From: Carnegiea gigantea
Lineage: Eukaryota > Streptophyta > Magnoliopsida > Caryophyllales > Cactaceae
Direction: 5' to 3'
DNA length: 64,000 bases
Assembly (NCBI GenBank): GCA_029747015.1
Contig: JAKOGI010000006.1
Span: 1,850,001-1,914,000, forward strand
Each line of letters begins with the position of its first letter. Position 1 is the stretch's first letter. The position numbers were made by a program, and so were the translations under genes. Shown piece after piece: positions 46,651-57,440 of this stretch. The notes beneath the pieces were generated by a model. That model was not told the DNA's origin and ran no database searches. It saw only the letters and a list, made by a program, of their open reading frames with translations.

Positions 46651-48348
46651 CTTAACCTAACTTAAAAATTTTTTATTTTTATTTTTATTATGACATGGGG
46701 TCCATGAAACAGAGAATTTTTTGAAAGATGTGCGTGAAATAAAGAAGAAAACGGACAAATTAAAGAGACCACAGTACCACAAATTGCTGAAATGAACAAA
46801 GTGATTGGTCATCTTTAATCAAAATGCGAAATCGACATTTTGGTTTTTGCCACCTTATTTTACCATCGAGCAACCTCATGAGAAGTGAGAACAGGCCCAC
46901 ACAGCGAGCGCCATATATATCAACTTAAATAAAAGACTTGGACTTCTACTCTCTTGTATCTGTTAGTCTGGAATTAATTACTACATCATTATCGGTTTAT
47001 TTCAAACAACTTCAACAAAATCTCATAAGATGTAAAAGAGAAATGGACCAAAAAATGACGTATTAACCACGACTCAATGGCCTGGTATACGTGGAGGCAA
47101 GCAAACTATCTTCAAAGGTCAAACATGCTGTTGTTAAGCATTTGAGCGTGAAGTACGTCGTCATGTTACCATTTGTTTAAGTCCCTACACTTTGAAGGTA
47201 GACGTAGACTATGATAAAGAATTCATAAAATATTACAGCAGTAATCTACAGTTGCCACGACGCAGTCCATGCAATTTTCTTAGCGAAGAAGGCCTCGTAA
47301 TTTAGTTTAATGTTCTTTCTCTGCAATTAATTACACCTGCTCCCAAAATCAAAAGTTGCTTCAATCCCTTTTTTCTTTATTTTATTTATATTTATTCATT
47401 AACTAATTCTAATTAGCTTTTTCATTATTAATTATTATGTTCTTGTTGCGCCTTTTTTCCCGAACAACTTTCCTATTACCTTTGAGATTAAAAAAAGGAA
47501 ACAAAATCACGAGGGGGGGGGGGGGGGGGATGATGCTCTAATGGGGGGGGCAGCTGGCCAAATTCCTCTAGAATTGACCATAGCAAAATTAGACTTATGC
47601 TGTTGGAGATTTCATTAATTAATCATTACGGATTACTACACCTGTCTTTCATTAAGCATGTCCGGTTTACCACCAATCCACTATTAGTTAATTAACTACT
47701 TCATAAATGATACAATACCATAGTTTTGAATTAAATTAAGTGTTCCTATAGATCATTCTTTGCACCTTCTTCACTTCTTATGAACCTCAAAACAGATCCC
47801 TTTCTCACTAATTATTGGTTAATATATAATTTCCCCCCATTGATTTCTACCTTTAATAAATGTAATGACAAAATAATTAATTTTTCTGAGCCAACTTTCA
47901 TCTTTCTTTCAATCTTTTAATATTAAATTCAAAAAGCACCAATTATATATGCATAAAATTTTTAAGAGCCACTCCAAAATTTTTATCACTATATATCCTC
48001 AAATATTCATCGTTTGCATTTGTATTATATTCTTCGATCATTCTAAATATATCCGGCAAAACCCATGTAATGATCTGACGACATTAAAGATCAGAATGGA
48101 TATATAATTGTATGCAGATCTAGCTAGGAAAAGAGTTTATAAATGATTAAGATTCCATATCCATCAATCCTTTAGGGCAGGCATAAGTTTTATCCACATC
48201 CTTCAACCCCAAAAGGGAATAGCATATCCTTAATTAATGTTCATCATGTCCTTTAGTTGTGCAATTAAGTTATTCGTTTAACTCAATTAGTCCACTTTAA
48301 ATTGCCAGCTTCTTCCTTCTTTTTAGCTACCAAAAGGATGATATATTT
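46651..48348. other. Intergenic, no gene supported
   Basis: AT-rich, with a run of 17 G (47513-47529) and G8 near 47543. The stretch CCATATATATCAACTTAAATAAAAG near 46910 resembles a TATA region but no frame follows it. Confidence 0.5.
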
Positions 48349-48723
48349 AAAGCGTCTCCAATGTGAGACTCACGAAGGAAATCAGAGGAGAGAGAAAGGG
48401 GTGATCGAGGTGGGGTGAAGTTCTCCAATGGCTGGCTCTTGTTAGGCGCCTCATGGGGAGGCTCATGGGTGAGGGCTGGCTCACGGGTGAGAGCTGGGTT
48501 GCTTTTTGATTTTTAATTAGTTTTTATTTTTTTATTTTAAAAATAAAGTTGTGTGTTATAGAGTGGACATATGGATATTATTTTATTTGATGAGCCAAAA
48601 TAGTGAGCCCTTCATTAGAGAAAGGGAAGATTGTGAGTCAAAAAATTCGATCATAAGCTGATGTGGCAAAGGTAAGTCCCCACCAGTGAGCCAAAAAAAT
48701 GACTCACCACTGATAATGCTCTT
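48349..48723. mobile_element. MITE, family B, second copy
   Basis: Ends AAAGCGTCTCCAATGTGAG and reversed AAGAGCATTATCAGTGGTGAG are related, and the interior shares AGTTGTGTGTTAT and GCTGATGTGGC with 26907-27217. It also has GAGCC/GGCTC-rich subterminal motifs. No coding capacity. Confidence 0.6.
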
Positions 48724-48739
48724 AATTTTCTTGATCTGT

Positions 48740-48890
48740 GGTATGGAATGTAGACATACCAATGGATGAAGTACACACACGTACATCACGGGGCACAACT
48801 TAAAAGTTTGAATATGCATGACAACCAACCCTGCCGGACAAGATTATCATGATATCTTTACACTCTTAACATTTCTTTCCTAGTCGAATT
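48740..48890 (+). repeat. Duplicated upstream block, copy before DUF761-3
   Basis: It shares ATGGATGAARTAC, CACGTACATCACG, CTTAAAAG-type and ATATCTTTACAYTCTT blocks, in order, with about 54530-54680. Both lie 1.1-1.3 kb before a DUF761 gene, so the duplicated segment included distal upstream DNA. Confidence 0.6.
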
Positions 48891-49739
48891 CGCGTAGGGA
48901 GCCGAATAAGTTTAGTACAATTAACATAAATTATACACAGGAAAATTATTTGAGACTATATATAAATTTTTTCAGCAAAACTATGTTGTAACAGTATATG
49001 GACTAGTAATATATTTCCCATCCTACTGCATCCTTAAATGGAACTACATACTAATAGTATAAATTTATGAATTTTCATGTACATTTGTTTGATGAAGAGA
49101 AGAAACTCTCATTTTAGTTGGATATACACTATGACGCAGAAATACATACATAAAGAATAATATATATTTTAACATGAGATAAAATGTTTCTAATACAATT
49201 TTTGTAATTTATGATACGACTTGATTAGAGTTTTAATATTCACAAAATAATATCTAAGATTTTTAGATGGTCAATTTTATGTATATGTGTTACACAGATG
49301 TTGATATAATAATTAGACTAAATCCCAAAAAAGTAAAATAAGAATTCTTTTGTCATTCACACATAATTTATGTTATATTATTACGTGATTATTATTACTC
49401 AAAAAGAGAGTAGGAAAACTTAGCCGTGTAGTAAAGCAGGAAGAGATCTTAATTTCATCCGAAGCCCAAAGTGAAAAATTCCAACACGTTAGTGATGCCT
49501 AAAATGACTAATTAGGCGGCACGCCTTCACAAACACACCAGCTTTAATAGGCCAAAATCTCACCACCAAGGCAAACAACAATGATTGAGAGAAATGCATA
49601 TCATTCATTTAACAAAGAAAAAATTATTCTTTTGAAGCCTCTTCCATGCCCTCATATACAAAAGTAATCAATTCCTGATATTATATTCAAAAGCTTTGAT
49701 ATATTTTTTTTTCTTTCCCACTTTACCCTCATGACCTCC
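48891..49739. other. Upstream region of DUF761 copy 3
   Basis: No gene; AT-rich likely promoter region. Confidence 0.5.
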
Positions 49740-49747
49740 TATACATA
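49740..49747 (+). promoter_or_regulatory. TATA-like box of DUF761 copy 3
   Basis: TATACATA in a CCTCCTATACATATC setting, a one-base variant of the CCTCCTATATATATC before copy 4. It lies 131 bases before the start codon. Both leaders then share CTCCTTTCCATTCATTCAAC. Confidence 0.6.
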
Positions 49748-49870
49748 TCAGCTCCCCTTTGTTCCTCCTTTCCATTCATTCAACAACACAAACATAATTC
49801 TCTCTCTCAAGAAAAACACAAACCCCCAAGCTTTCAGGTCTCTCTCATCAAGCAAATTAAAGAAATTAAG

Positions 49871-50431
49871 ATGGAGCATCAGAAGGTGGAAGGCATGGCA
49901 ATGAAGATATGGAACTCAGTGAGAGCAGCCTTGTACATGATAAGAAAAGGCATTTGCAAGAAGAAGCTCCTCCTAGACCTCAACATCATGATGAAACGCG
50001 GCAAACTCGCCGGAAAATCCCTCCGCAACCTCATGTTCCACCACCACAACCACCACCACCACTTCTCTGCCGCGGACCTCCACTACGCCGCCACTGCCGC
50101 CGCCAACCCCGACGAGCACGAGTTCAGCTGCAGCAACACCCCTCTCTACCGCCCCAACTTGTTCAGTAAGAGAAAACCTCACCATTTTGATGACGAGGAG
50201 GAGGTTAATAAGGTGCTGGAGTTGATGGTGATGTCATCAAACAATGACACGGCGGCCTCGCCCGCTTTGCCCTGGTTGGGGTCCGGGCGGAGCCCCATGA
50301 CCCGGCAGCTCCGGATCACGGATTCCCCCTTCCCACTCCAGATTGACCCGAATGAGAATCGTCGGGTCGACCAGGCTGCTGAGGACTTCATCAACAAGTT
50401 CTACTCCCAGCTCAAGCAGCAACAAGATTAA
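49871..50431 (+). CDS. DUF761 / Avr9-Cf-9 rapidly elicited protein 146-like, copy 3
   Basis: Intronless, 186 residues. Motifs: IWNSVRAALYMIRKGICKKK (13-32), DLNIMMKRGKLAGK, a long interrupted His stretch (HHHNHHHH), EHEFSCSNTP, VNKVLELM, RITDSPFPLQ, and VDQAAEDFINKFYSQLKQQ at the C-terminus. It is clearly more distant from copies 2 and 4 in the N-terminus (NSVRAALYMI against HIVKVAFFML), although it lies between them. No membrane segment is certain; the N-terminal segment is amphipathic. Function unknown. Confidence 0.92.
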   Translation: MEHQKVEGMAMKIWNSVRAALYMIRKGICKKKLLLDLNIMMKRGKLAGKSLRNLMFHHHNHHHHFSAADLHYAATAAANPDEHEFSCSNTPLYRPNLFSKRKPHHFDDEEEVNKVLELMVMSSNNDTAASPALPWLGSGRSPMTRQLRITDSPFPLQIDPNENRRVDQAAEDFINKFYSQLKQQQD

Positions 50432-51474
50432 TTGATGATCACCCGGGTCGTGGCTGATCTCTATCCGTATCCGAATTGTAGAATGGATACTTCATAATTG
50501 TTTTGAATCAATTGCGCATTAGGTACATAGTGAATATATTAATATTGTTTTTTTTTTTTTTTTGGGGGGGGGGGGGGGGGAGGGGTTTAAAAAGTAGGTA
50601 AATGAGCATTGTTTTCAAGCTCACCAAATTGGTTATACACTTATACGTACTATGAGTACTTTCTCCAACAATATATTGTTTATCATGAATATATTCTGAA
50701 GCATATTTTTCTTAGCCTGTAAGGTTTCTATTTTGGTCCATAAGGTAAATCAATTATAATACACATCATAAAGAGATACAAAAATATTAACATACAAAAA
50801 AATTCTCACCTGCATCTATGAATCTAAAATCCGTACTAGTACTACTATAAATCATATAATACAACCCCTCATTATTACATGGCATAATTAACACACGCTT
50901 CTTGGTGATTAGGTTACCTTTTAAGGTTGATATTTATAAGGTTTCTTGCATATAATAAGTAAATAAACACACAGTCTTCTATGCATAATAAGCAAACTAT
51001 CACATAATCAAATCCAAAAATAAAAGTATTGTTATCTCATTAATGGTTATACGTACATCTCGAGGCTAACATGGTTGGTGTAAATTTATAATTTATTAGA
51101 TTATTCTTGAAATTAATTATTGATGTTTAAATTAAATTTTAATTTGAATAATTTATAACAATGTAAATTTGTGAACGCTACACACATTTTGTTCACCTAA
51201 TAAAATTCTTTAAAAATAATTAAAAAGGTTCTATATAAAATTTTAAAAAAAGTTATAAACCCTAATTTCTCTTTGGATATTTCTTCCACGCTTGACTATT
51301 TCGATGGTTAAATTTTATGATTGCACTGCAGCTAGTTTGGTCTGCAATCCACAAATTACATTCTAAACATCTTAAGCTGCAATTGTTTAACTTGACATTA
51401 TTTTTCATATTAAATCATAACTTTTTATGAATCTATATTTGCAAACATCTATTTATACATTTTTTCGTCTTACA
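50432..51474. other. 3' flank of DUF761 copy 3, no other gene
   Basis: No canonical AATAAA near the stop. A run of 16 T followed by 17 G (50548-50580) lies about 120 bases downstream, then AT-rich DNA. Confidence 0.5.
50548..50580 (+). repeat. T16G17 tract
   Basis: The clearest example of the poly-T/poly-G junction that recurs through the window. Confidence 0.9.
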
Positions 51475-51621
51475 CCATCCATTTCACTAGAGTCGAGCTA
51501 CTGTTGGAACAACAAGGGGTAGAGATCTCTCATCACGGATTTTCTCTATTCACAATACTCGAATTCGATACCTTACTTAAGTAGAGTAAGTATCAAACCA
51601 CTTGAACCAACCTGCGTTGGT
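51475..51621 (-). mobile_element. tRNA-derived SINE, family A, copy 3 (reversed)
   Basis: On the minus strand: CAGGTTGGTTCAAGTGGTTT (A-box-like), GAATTCGAGTATTGTGAATA (B box region), AGAGAAAATCCGTGATGAG, and CTCTAGTGAAATGGATGG at the end. Intact A-box region; B box changed at one or two positions. Confidence 0.8.
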
Positions 51622-52603
51622 AAGCATCTATTTATGCATATACTCAATCAATACGCGGTTATCTACTTAGAATCTCTTGGATAATAGCATCAATCTTGCC
51701 CACCTGTTTGCAATTAACTCATGAGTTAATCATATTGTAAATTTTTAATTATCATAATCGGTACAAATGATCTGAACAAATATCATTGTACTAGGTATCT
51801 GATGGTCTTAGTTGTACATATATAATTTTTCGAAATGTCATAATTAATGTTGTCTGTAAGAGACTAAGAGATCAATAATTAAAGCTTTTTGGTAAAAGTT
51901 AAGGACCAATTTATTTTCCCTCTTTCCATCACTTTCCCTACAGTTGTCCCACAGCCTGTGCCCACACGTACTAGTGTACCTATACGACCTAAAAAATGCA
52001 ATCCAACGTCCGTATTTAGTTATGGGGATGGCGCATCCAAATGAATGATTAAGCTAACCTAATCTAAACCACGCTATCTGTATATCCATTAAATCAATCC
52101 AATCCTTTATGTATCCGGCCATTCAAACCCTAATCATTAAATCCATTCAAATTTTCATTCGAATCGATCGTATACTTCCCTACGGAAAGAGTACCAACTT
52201 TTTTGTACATTGTTTGGTTAAAAAGCAAGTGCTTTTGAATGGAGTATTTCAGTTGGATATCCCAAGATATCACCACACAAGACTACATGTGTGGAGAATG
52301 CTAATAACTAAGATGTCAAACACATAGATCACATCAACTATGGCTTTACTCCTCCTAGTGAAAATGGTCAAATTCAAAGACTCTCAGTCTCAGATCATTA
52401 CAATGACATTTAAGGAAATGTTATCCCTACGAACCTTTTCATTCAAATGTAATAATGCTTGCTGTTACGTCGTTTTTTCCTTTCTTTTGGGTTTAAGAGT
52501 GTTTTGGGAGGTAGGATTTGATTAAGCAATTAAATTCAATTAGAATTTCATATTTAATCATGAGACATCTCATTGGACGGAGGACGGAAATGACACAAAT
52601 TAT
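51622..52603. other. Intergenic, no gene supported
   Basis: AT-rich. Two short frames (52109-52327, 52340-52525) have no recognisable motif and no promoter signal; probably chance. Confidence 0.45.
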
Positions 52604-52916
52604 GGCCCTGTTTGGTAAAAAAGTGTTAGCTATTAGTTGTTTGAATTAACTGTTTACATTAGTTGTTTGAATTAGCAAAAAATTATTTAGTTAAATTAGC
52701 CGTTTCTAACAAAATTATGAGACAAAAAATTAATTTTTCAAAAAGTAGCTACTCCGAAATGCTAATCAAATTAGTTTGTTGAACCCAAAATGCTCTTTCA
52801 AAAAGTCATTCTATTAAACATCTAAATTATTTTTTTGACTAGTCAAACAACTAATTTGATCTAAAAAGTTCTTCTTAATTAAAGAATTATCCAAAAAACT
52901 ATTTACCAAATATCCA
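52604..52916. mobile_element. MITE with GGCCCTGTTTGG-type end
   Basis: Left end GGCCCTGTTTGGTAAA and right end reversed GGATATTTGGTAAATAG are related inverted ends. The interior repeats TTAGTTGTTTGAATTA. It resembles the common plant Tourist/hAT MITE design, but the target duplication is unclear. Confidence 0.55.
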
Positions 52917-54669
52917 TATAACGGGAACTTGAGTTTATGTCCCCAGCCCATAAAAACTCATCATTTTCTGCGCCCTAAAAAAAAAGTTTAATTATTTCCT
53001 TGATTTTTTTTAAAAGCTTTCGCCCCTCCCAAAGCCTCTTTACTGGGGTATTTTCGATAAATTTAAAAGTTACATTCTCTTTATGTGGTTCAATTGTTCA
53101 AACCACTAGACTATCCGTACTAGTTAGGAACTCCACATGATTCCGCTGTTTTTATTTTATTATAGTGTCTTCTTCTGAGATTGAGACAGGTGTACTGGTG
53201 TTGCTCAAAAAGCAGGGAGGATACTGATAATGTACAACGGTTACGAACACTATTGTATTCGTATTTCCTTAGCATAGAAGCTCTCCAAAGTTTATAAAAT
53301 TATTTCCTTTTCTGGATTTACAATTGCTGGCATCCAAACGTACCCTCAACACCTCTGTATTTTATTATTTAATTATTATTATTATTATTATTACTATTAT
53401 TGTTATTATTATGTGTCGTTGTTGGGTGCCACCTTTGTTCCCTGCAGTGCGCCCGCAGCTTTGCTGGTGGCCTTGACAATTATACCACCAAATGCAATGC
53501 AATTCAGTATTAGGGCCGGCTGACCCTGGCTTTTCCAAACCCCAATCAGATTTTTTAGGGCCTGAAGTTTCATGTACAGACCTAAGAAATGAGATATTCA
53601 GTTTATTTTTAGGTTATGTTAATTTTGGATTGGATTAATTTTGGATGACTTAAATTTAATTTTGGGTCGGTCATTTTCGGTTTGAGTTTACTTCAAGTCG
53701 CTTGGTTTTTGATCCAATAAGTTTGTATTGCGAACAAAAATAAATATTAAAAAAAATGTCCAAGTCAGGTCAAATCGATTGGGTCAAGTTCGGTTTCGGA
53801 TCCACTTCGTATTAGTTATTTTGGATTGTTGGGTATTATCCCACATTGGTAAAATGAAAGAATGTGAAAGTAGGTGTTGTCCCATATTGATAAAATTAAA
53901 GGACTTGAGCATGTATAGAATTTTGGGTTGGGACTGCATTTGAGCTTATATGCATGATTCGTTTGTTGAAACCCCAATTAATATATAAAAATTTAACAGA
54001 TTTCGAAGATAAATTTGGGGCCATTTGATTCTGGTACCGTATCAATTTCGCTAGGTCTCATCTGCCCATCTAGAGTAACCTTCTTTGTTTCACAAAAATA
54101 CGTGTGTTGGTAATTTATCATAATTTCCATTTATTAATTTTTATGATTAGTGTTGATTGTTTTTAATCAATAACAAAATATTAAATAAATTCCATGAAAG
54201 TATTCAATGCAATATCAAAAGATTTTCAACATTATATTTCTAACTGCTTGAACTTGAAAACCAAAATGTATAGATGATTAAAGTCCTTGATTGTAGCTCC
54301 TTGTCTAGGCGTTATCTATCAAAAGCGCGCCTACTTAAAAGCAATCTAAGAGCATATACCTAATCCTCACCAAGATTTTTTAATTTCTGTGTGCAATTAA
54401 GCAGTTTGTTATCCCTTAATTAGATCGACTTTAATTAGTCCAGCTAGTTAATTCTGTCATTCTGGCAAAAGAGACTATAAATATATATACCAACTTTTTA
54501 ACAATTTTATTTATTGGTTTTCCGTCAGAAAATATGCTTCTGGCGTGCATGGATGAAATACGTGCACGTACATCACGAGGTTTCATCAATTTAAAAGCTT
54601 CGAGATCCAATGACAAGAACCAGATAAGAATATCTTTACATTCTTTGAGATATTATTCCTGCATGATCC

Positions 54670-54672
<3 letters not shown>
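52917..54672. other. Intergenic, no gene supported
   Basis: It contains (TTA)n (53371-53395) and two copies of a TGTCCCATATTGATAAAAT-like phrase (about 53838 and 53878) typical of old LTR edges. Around 54530-54680 is the partner of the duplicated block at 48740-48890. Confidence 0.5.

Positions 54673-54751
<79 letters not shown>
54673..54751. repeat. (AT)n microsatellite
   Basis: About 39 uninterrupted TA units, about 1.07 kb before DUF761 copy 4 and next to the duplicated upstream block. Confidence 0.95.
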
Positions 54752-54755
<4 letters not shown>

Positions 54756-55301
54756 GACCGTTACATGTAAATATAGTAAAGTACTGTTGGAGTTTCATGT
54801 AAGCTCGATCCCTTAAGGTAATCGATCCTAGTGAAAACTTTCCTCTTTCATCAATTTTAGTAAGATATTTGGTAATGTAATATTATTATTTAGAATCATG
54901 AAAATAGTATTTTTTATAAACGCCCTTCAAAATTAGTACATAAGCATACAATCACGCATCATAGAATACAAGGTATCTCTTTTTTACTTGCAGGCAATAA
55001 TTTGGTGTGATTTTTCTAATTGACAATTAAAGAGAGTAAAATTTTCATTAATTCATCTTATTTACATGCATTCTTAAATGAATTGACGTTAATTACAGTA
55101 ATTTATCATTTTATATATTAGAGTTACTCTAGATCGGAACATCAATAACACTATAGTGTGACAAGTTAATTTGTACAACTTTTTCTGGCATTATAAATAA
55201 GCACTCATGCCTCAAACGGCTGAAACAAGGTGGGCTTAAAGTTGGAGAGCTTCCTAAGTTCCTAACCCTAGCAAATACCTCCTCACTAGTATAAACAATT
55301 A
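54752..55301. other. Upstream region of DUF761 copy 4
   Basis: AT-rich, no gene or known element. Confidence 0.5.
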
Positions 55302-55457
55302 CCAACACAGGTTGGTTTAAATGATTTGATATTTCTTTATTAAGTAAGGTCTCCGGTTCGAGTCATGTGAATGGAGAAAATTTGGTTTGATATTTCTTAT
55401 CTTACCAACAGTATCTTGATTTCAATAACATGGAGGATCCAAGACAACAAAAAAAAA
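55302..55457 (+). mobile_element. tRNA-derived SINE, family A, copy 4
   Basis: It begins CCAACACAGGTTGGTTTAAA, has the B box GGTTCGAGTCA, the GTGAATGGAGAAAATTTG block, an internal TTTGATATTTCTT that occurs twice, GGAGGATCCAAGAC, and an A-tail (55449-55457). It lies about 230 bases before the TATA box of DUF761 copy 4. Confidence 0.8.
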
Positions 55458-55682
55458 TTAGCACAAACCATTTGCTGAATACTAATTATATTATTCAAAA
55501 AAGAAATTAGTGAAAAACGACAATGAAAATTTTTTTTTTTAAAAAAAAAAGAAGCTTCCTACCCCCACAAGCCAAAAAAGCAACTCCTCAAAAAGCTTCG
55601 TTACAAAAAAAAAAAAAAAAAATTCTCAAAAAAAAGGGGGAAAAATCTCTCCGTTTTACGGTTCTACCCTCCTAGCTCCTCC

Positions 55683-55690
55683 TATATATA
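55683..55690 (+). promoter_or_regulatory. TATA box of DUF761 copy 4
   Basis: TATATATA in CCTCCTATATATATC, 133 bases before the start codon. Confidence 0.75.
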
Positions 55691-55815
55691 TCTGCTCCTC
55701 CTAAATTCTCCTTTCCATTCATTCAACAAACTCAGTCTTCTCTTCAATCTCTCTCCTTCCCTACAAACCAGAACACATATCAAGCAATTAATTAAAAAAA
55801 ATATATAAAAGAAAA

Positions 55816-56358
55816 ATGGAACAAAAAGCACCAAGTATGGCCAAGAAGATATGGCACATAGTGAAGGTGGCATTCTTCATGCTAAGGAAAGGCATTTGCA
55901 AGAGGAAGATCCTCTTAGACCTCAACATCATGATGAAGCGTAGTAAACTCGCCGGAAAAGCCATCCACAACCTCATGTTCCACCACCACCACCATCACTC
56001 CTCCTCCGACTGCACCGCTGCCAACCCGGAGGAGTACGAGTTCAGCTGCAGCAACACCCCCCTCCACCGCCGCTACTTCAACAAGAAGAAGTCCCACCAT
56101 GACCCCCGAGCTGACGTGGTGGCGGTCAACAAAGTCTTCGAGATGATGATGTCATCATCATCATCAAATGATGATGTGGCAGCATCGCCCGTTTTGCCCG
56201 GGTTGGGATTCGGGCAGAGCCCCGTAACCCGGCAGCTCCGGATCACGGACTCCCCCTACCCGCTTCAGGATGACCCGGATGAGGATGGTCGGGTCGATGA
56301 GGCTGCTGAGGACTTCATTAACAAGTTCTACTCTCAACTCAAGCAGCAGAAGTACTGA
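55816..56358 (+). CDS. DUF761 / Avr9-Cf-9 rapidly elicited protein 146-like, copy 4
   Basis: Intronless, 180 residues, nearly identical to copy 2. The shared parts are MEQKAPS, IWHIVKVAFFMLRKGICKRK, DLNIMMKRSKLAGK, EYEFSCSNTP, RITDSPYPLQ and VDEAAEDFINKFYSQLKQQ. Differences include Ile9 to Met, Gln52 to His, a longer His run (HHHHHH), a shorter Ala run and a shorter Ser run. The upstream leader instead shares CTCCTTTCCATTCATTCAAC with copy 3. A family A SINE lies close upstream. Role unknown; family context suggests stress or elicitor response. Confidence 0.93.
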   Translation: MEQKAPSMAKKIWHIVKVAFFMLRKGICKRKILLDLNIMMKRSKLAGKAIHNLMFHHHHHHSSSDCTAANPEEYEFSCSNTPLHRRYFNKKKSHHDPRADVVAVNKVFEMMMSSSSSNDDVAASPVLPGLGFGQSPVTRQLRITDSPYPLQDDPDEDGRVDEAAEDFINKFYSQLKQQKY

Positions 56359-56518
56359 TTAATGAATTGAACAAGCCTTTACTATATATATTTATATCTA
56401 TGGGTTTCTGAAAAAATGGATTCGGGTTAGATACTCGGATTCTGGAATTTTGAAGTTATTAGATATTTATATATATATGTATTTACTAGTGCATAAAGAA
56501 TATGTTTTTGATATTGCA

Positions 56519-56524
56519 AATAAA
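56519..56524 (+). terminator. Possible poly(A) signal of DUF761 copy 4
   Basis: AATAAA about 160 bases after the stop codon. Confidence 0.6.
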
Positions 56525-57303
56525 TTTGGGGGGGAGGGAATGGAGGCATAACAATGTTTTGTACTACAATTGTACCTAGCTAGAGAACTTCTTTTTCTTT
56601 TTCTTTTTTTTTTTGGGTACTAGAAAATTGTGGCCTGGATGTACAACATTATTTAACAGAAATAAAATAAAATAGTGCATGTTAACACGTATATGTGATA
56701 TTTTTCTCTAGCAAATTATTAAGGTTATATACATGTTATTAAAGTTCCTTAGCCAAAAATAAAAAGTTACTATATTACCAAATTTCATACCACCCCCTTC
56801 CCAAATTTTTTTTTTAAAAAAAAAGAAAGAAAGGGTGGGGGGAAATTGGGATGTGTTTTCATATGTGTACTGGCTAGTATTATAGCACTTTGTTTTGGAT
56901 GTACAGTTGTCTAATGGTTGTGTTGGCCCAATTGGGAAATTAGGTTAAGTGAGAACTGAGAAGCAAAAGTAAACCTAATGCATGTGATGACTTTTCTACC
57001 CTAATTATTTGTTCAAGTTTCTCAATAAGATCACCGCCTTACATATTTGGATGCCTGTTTTTAGGAATCTTTAGGAGATTTTGAGAAGGATTAAAGGCCA
57101 AAATTCTGAATAATTCAAATTTTTATTGTATTTGGCTAGCTAGAAAAATATTATTTTTTATGAAGGATATTTTTATAATTGGAACATATTGTAAACTTAA
57201 AATTTATAAATATAGGGAGAGCTGTATATGAGAGAGAGAGAGAGTTAGTAAATTTTTATAACATTATTACATGAAATGGGGTAAAAAAAAGCTAATGCTT
57301 ATG
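56525..57303. other. Intergenic, no gene supported
   Basis: AT-rich, with T-runs followed by short G-runs and an (AG)n patch (57232-57243). Confidence 0.5.
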
Positions 57304-57440
57304 CAACAGCAACAACGACACCACCTCCCAGTGTGGATCCTGCTTTCGCTTGGTTTGGGGAGGTCCAGATATAGGCAACCCTACCTCCACCGGTATCCCT
57401 GTTCGTAGAGAGACTGGATTGAAGATACTCACAAAATAAG
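57304..57440 (-). mobile_element. TS-like SINE, longer copy
   Basis: CACCACCTCCCAGTGTGGAT, CCTGCTTTCGCTTGG, GGGGAGGTCCAGATATAGGC, AACCCTACCTCCACCGG and CGTAGAGAGACTGG follow an (AAC)-like end. Reversed it is a SINE body with a (TTG)n tail, matching 36407-36535. Confidence 0.65.
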
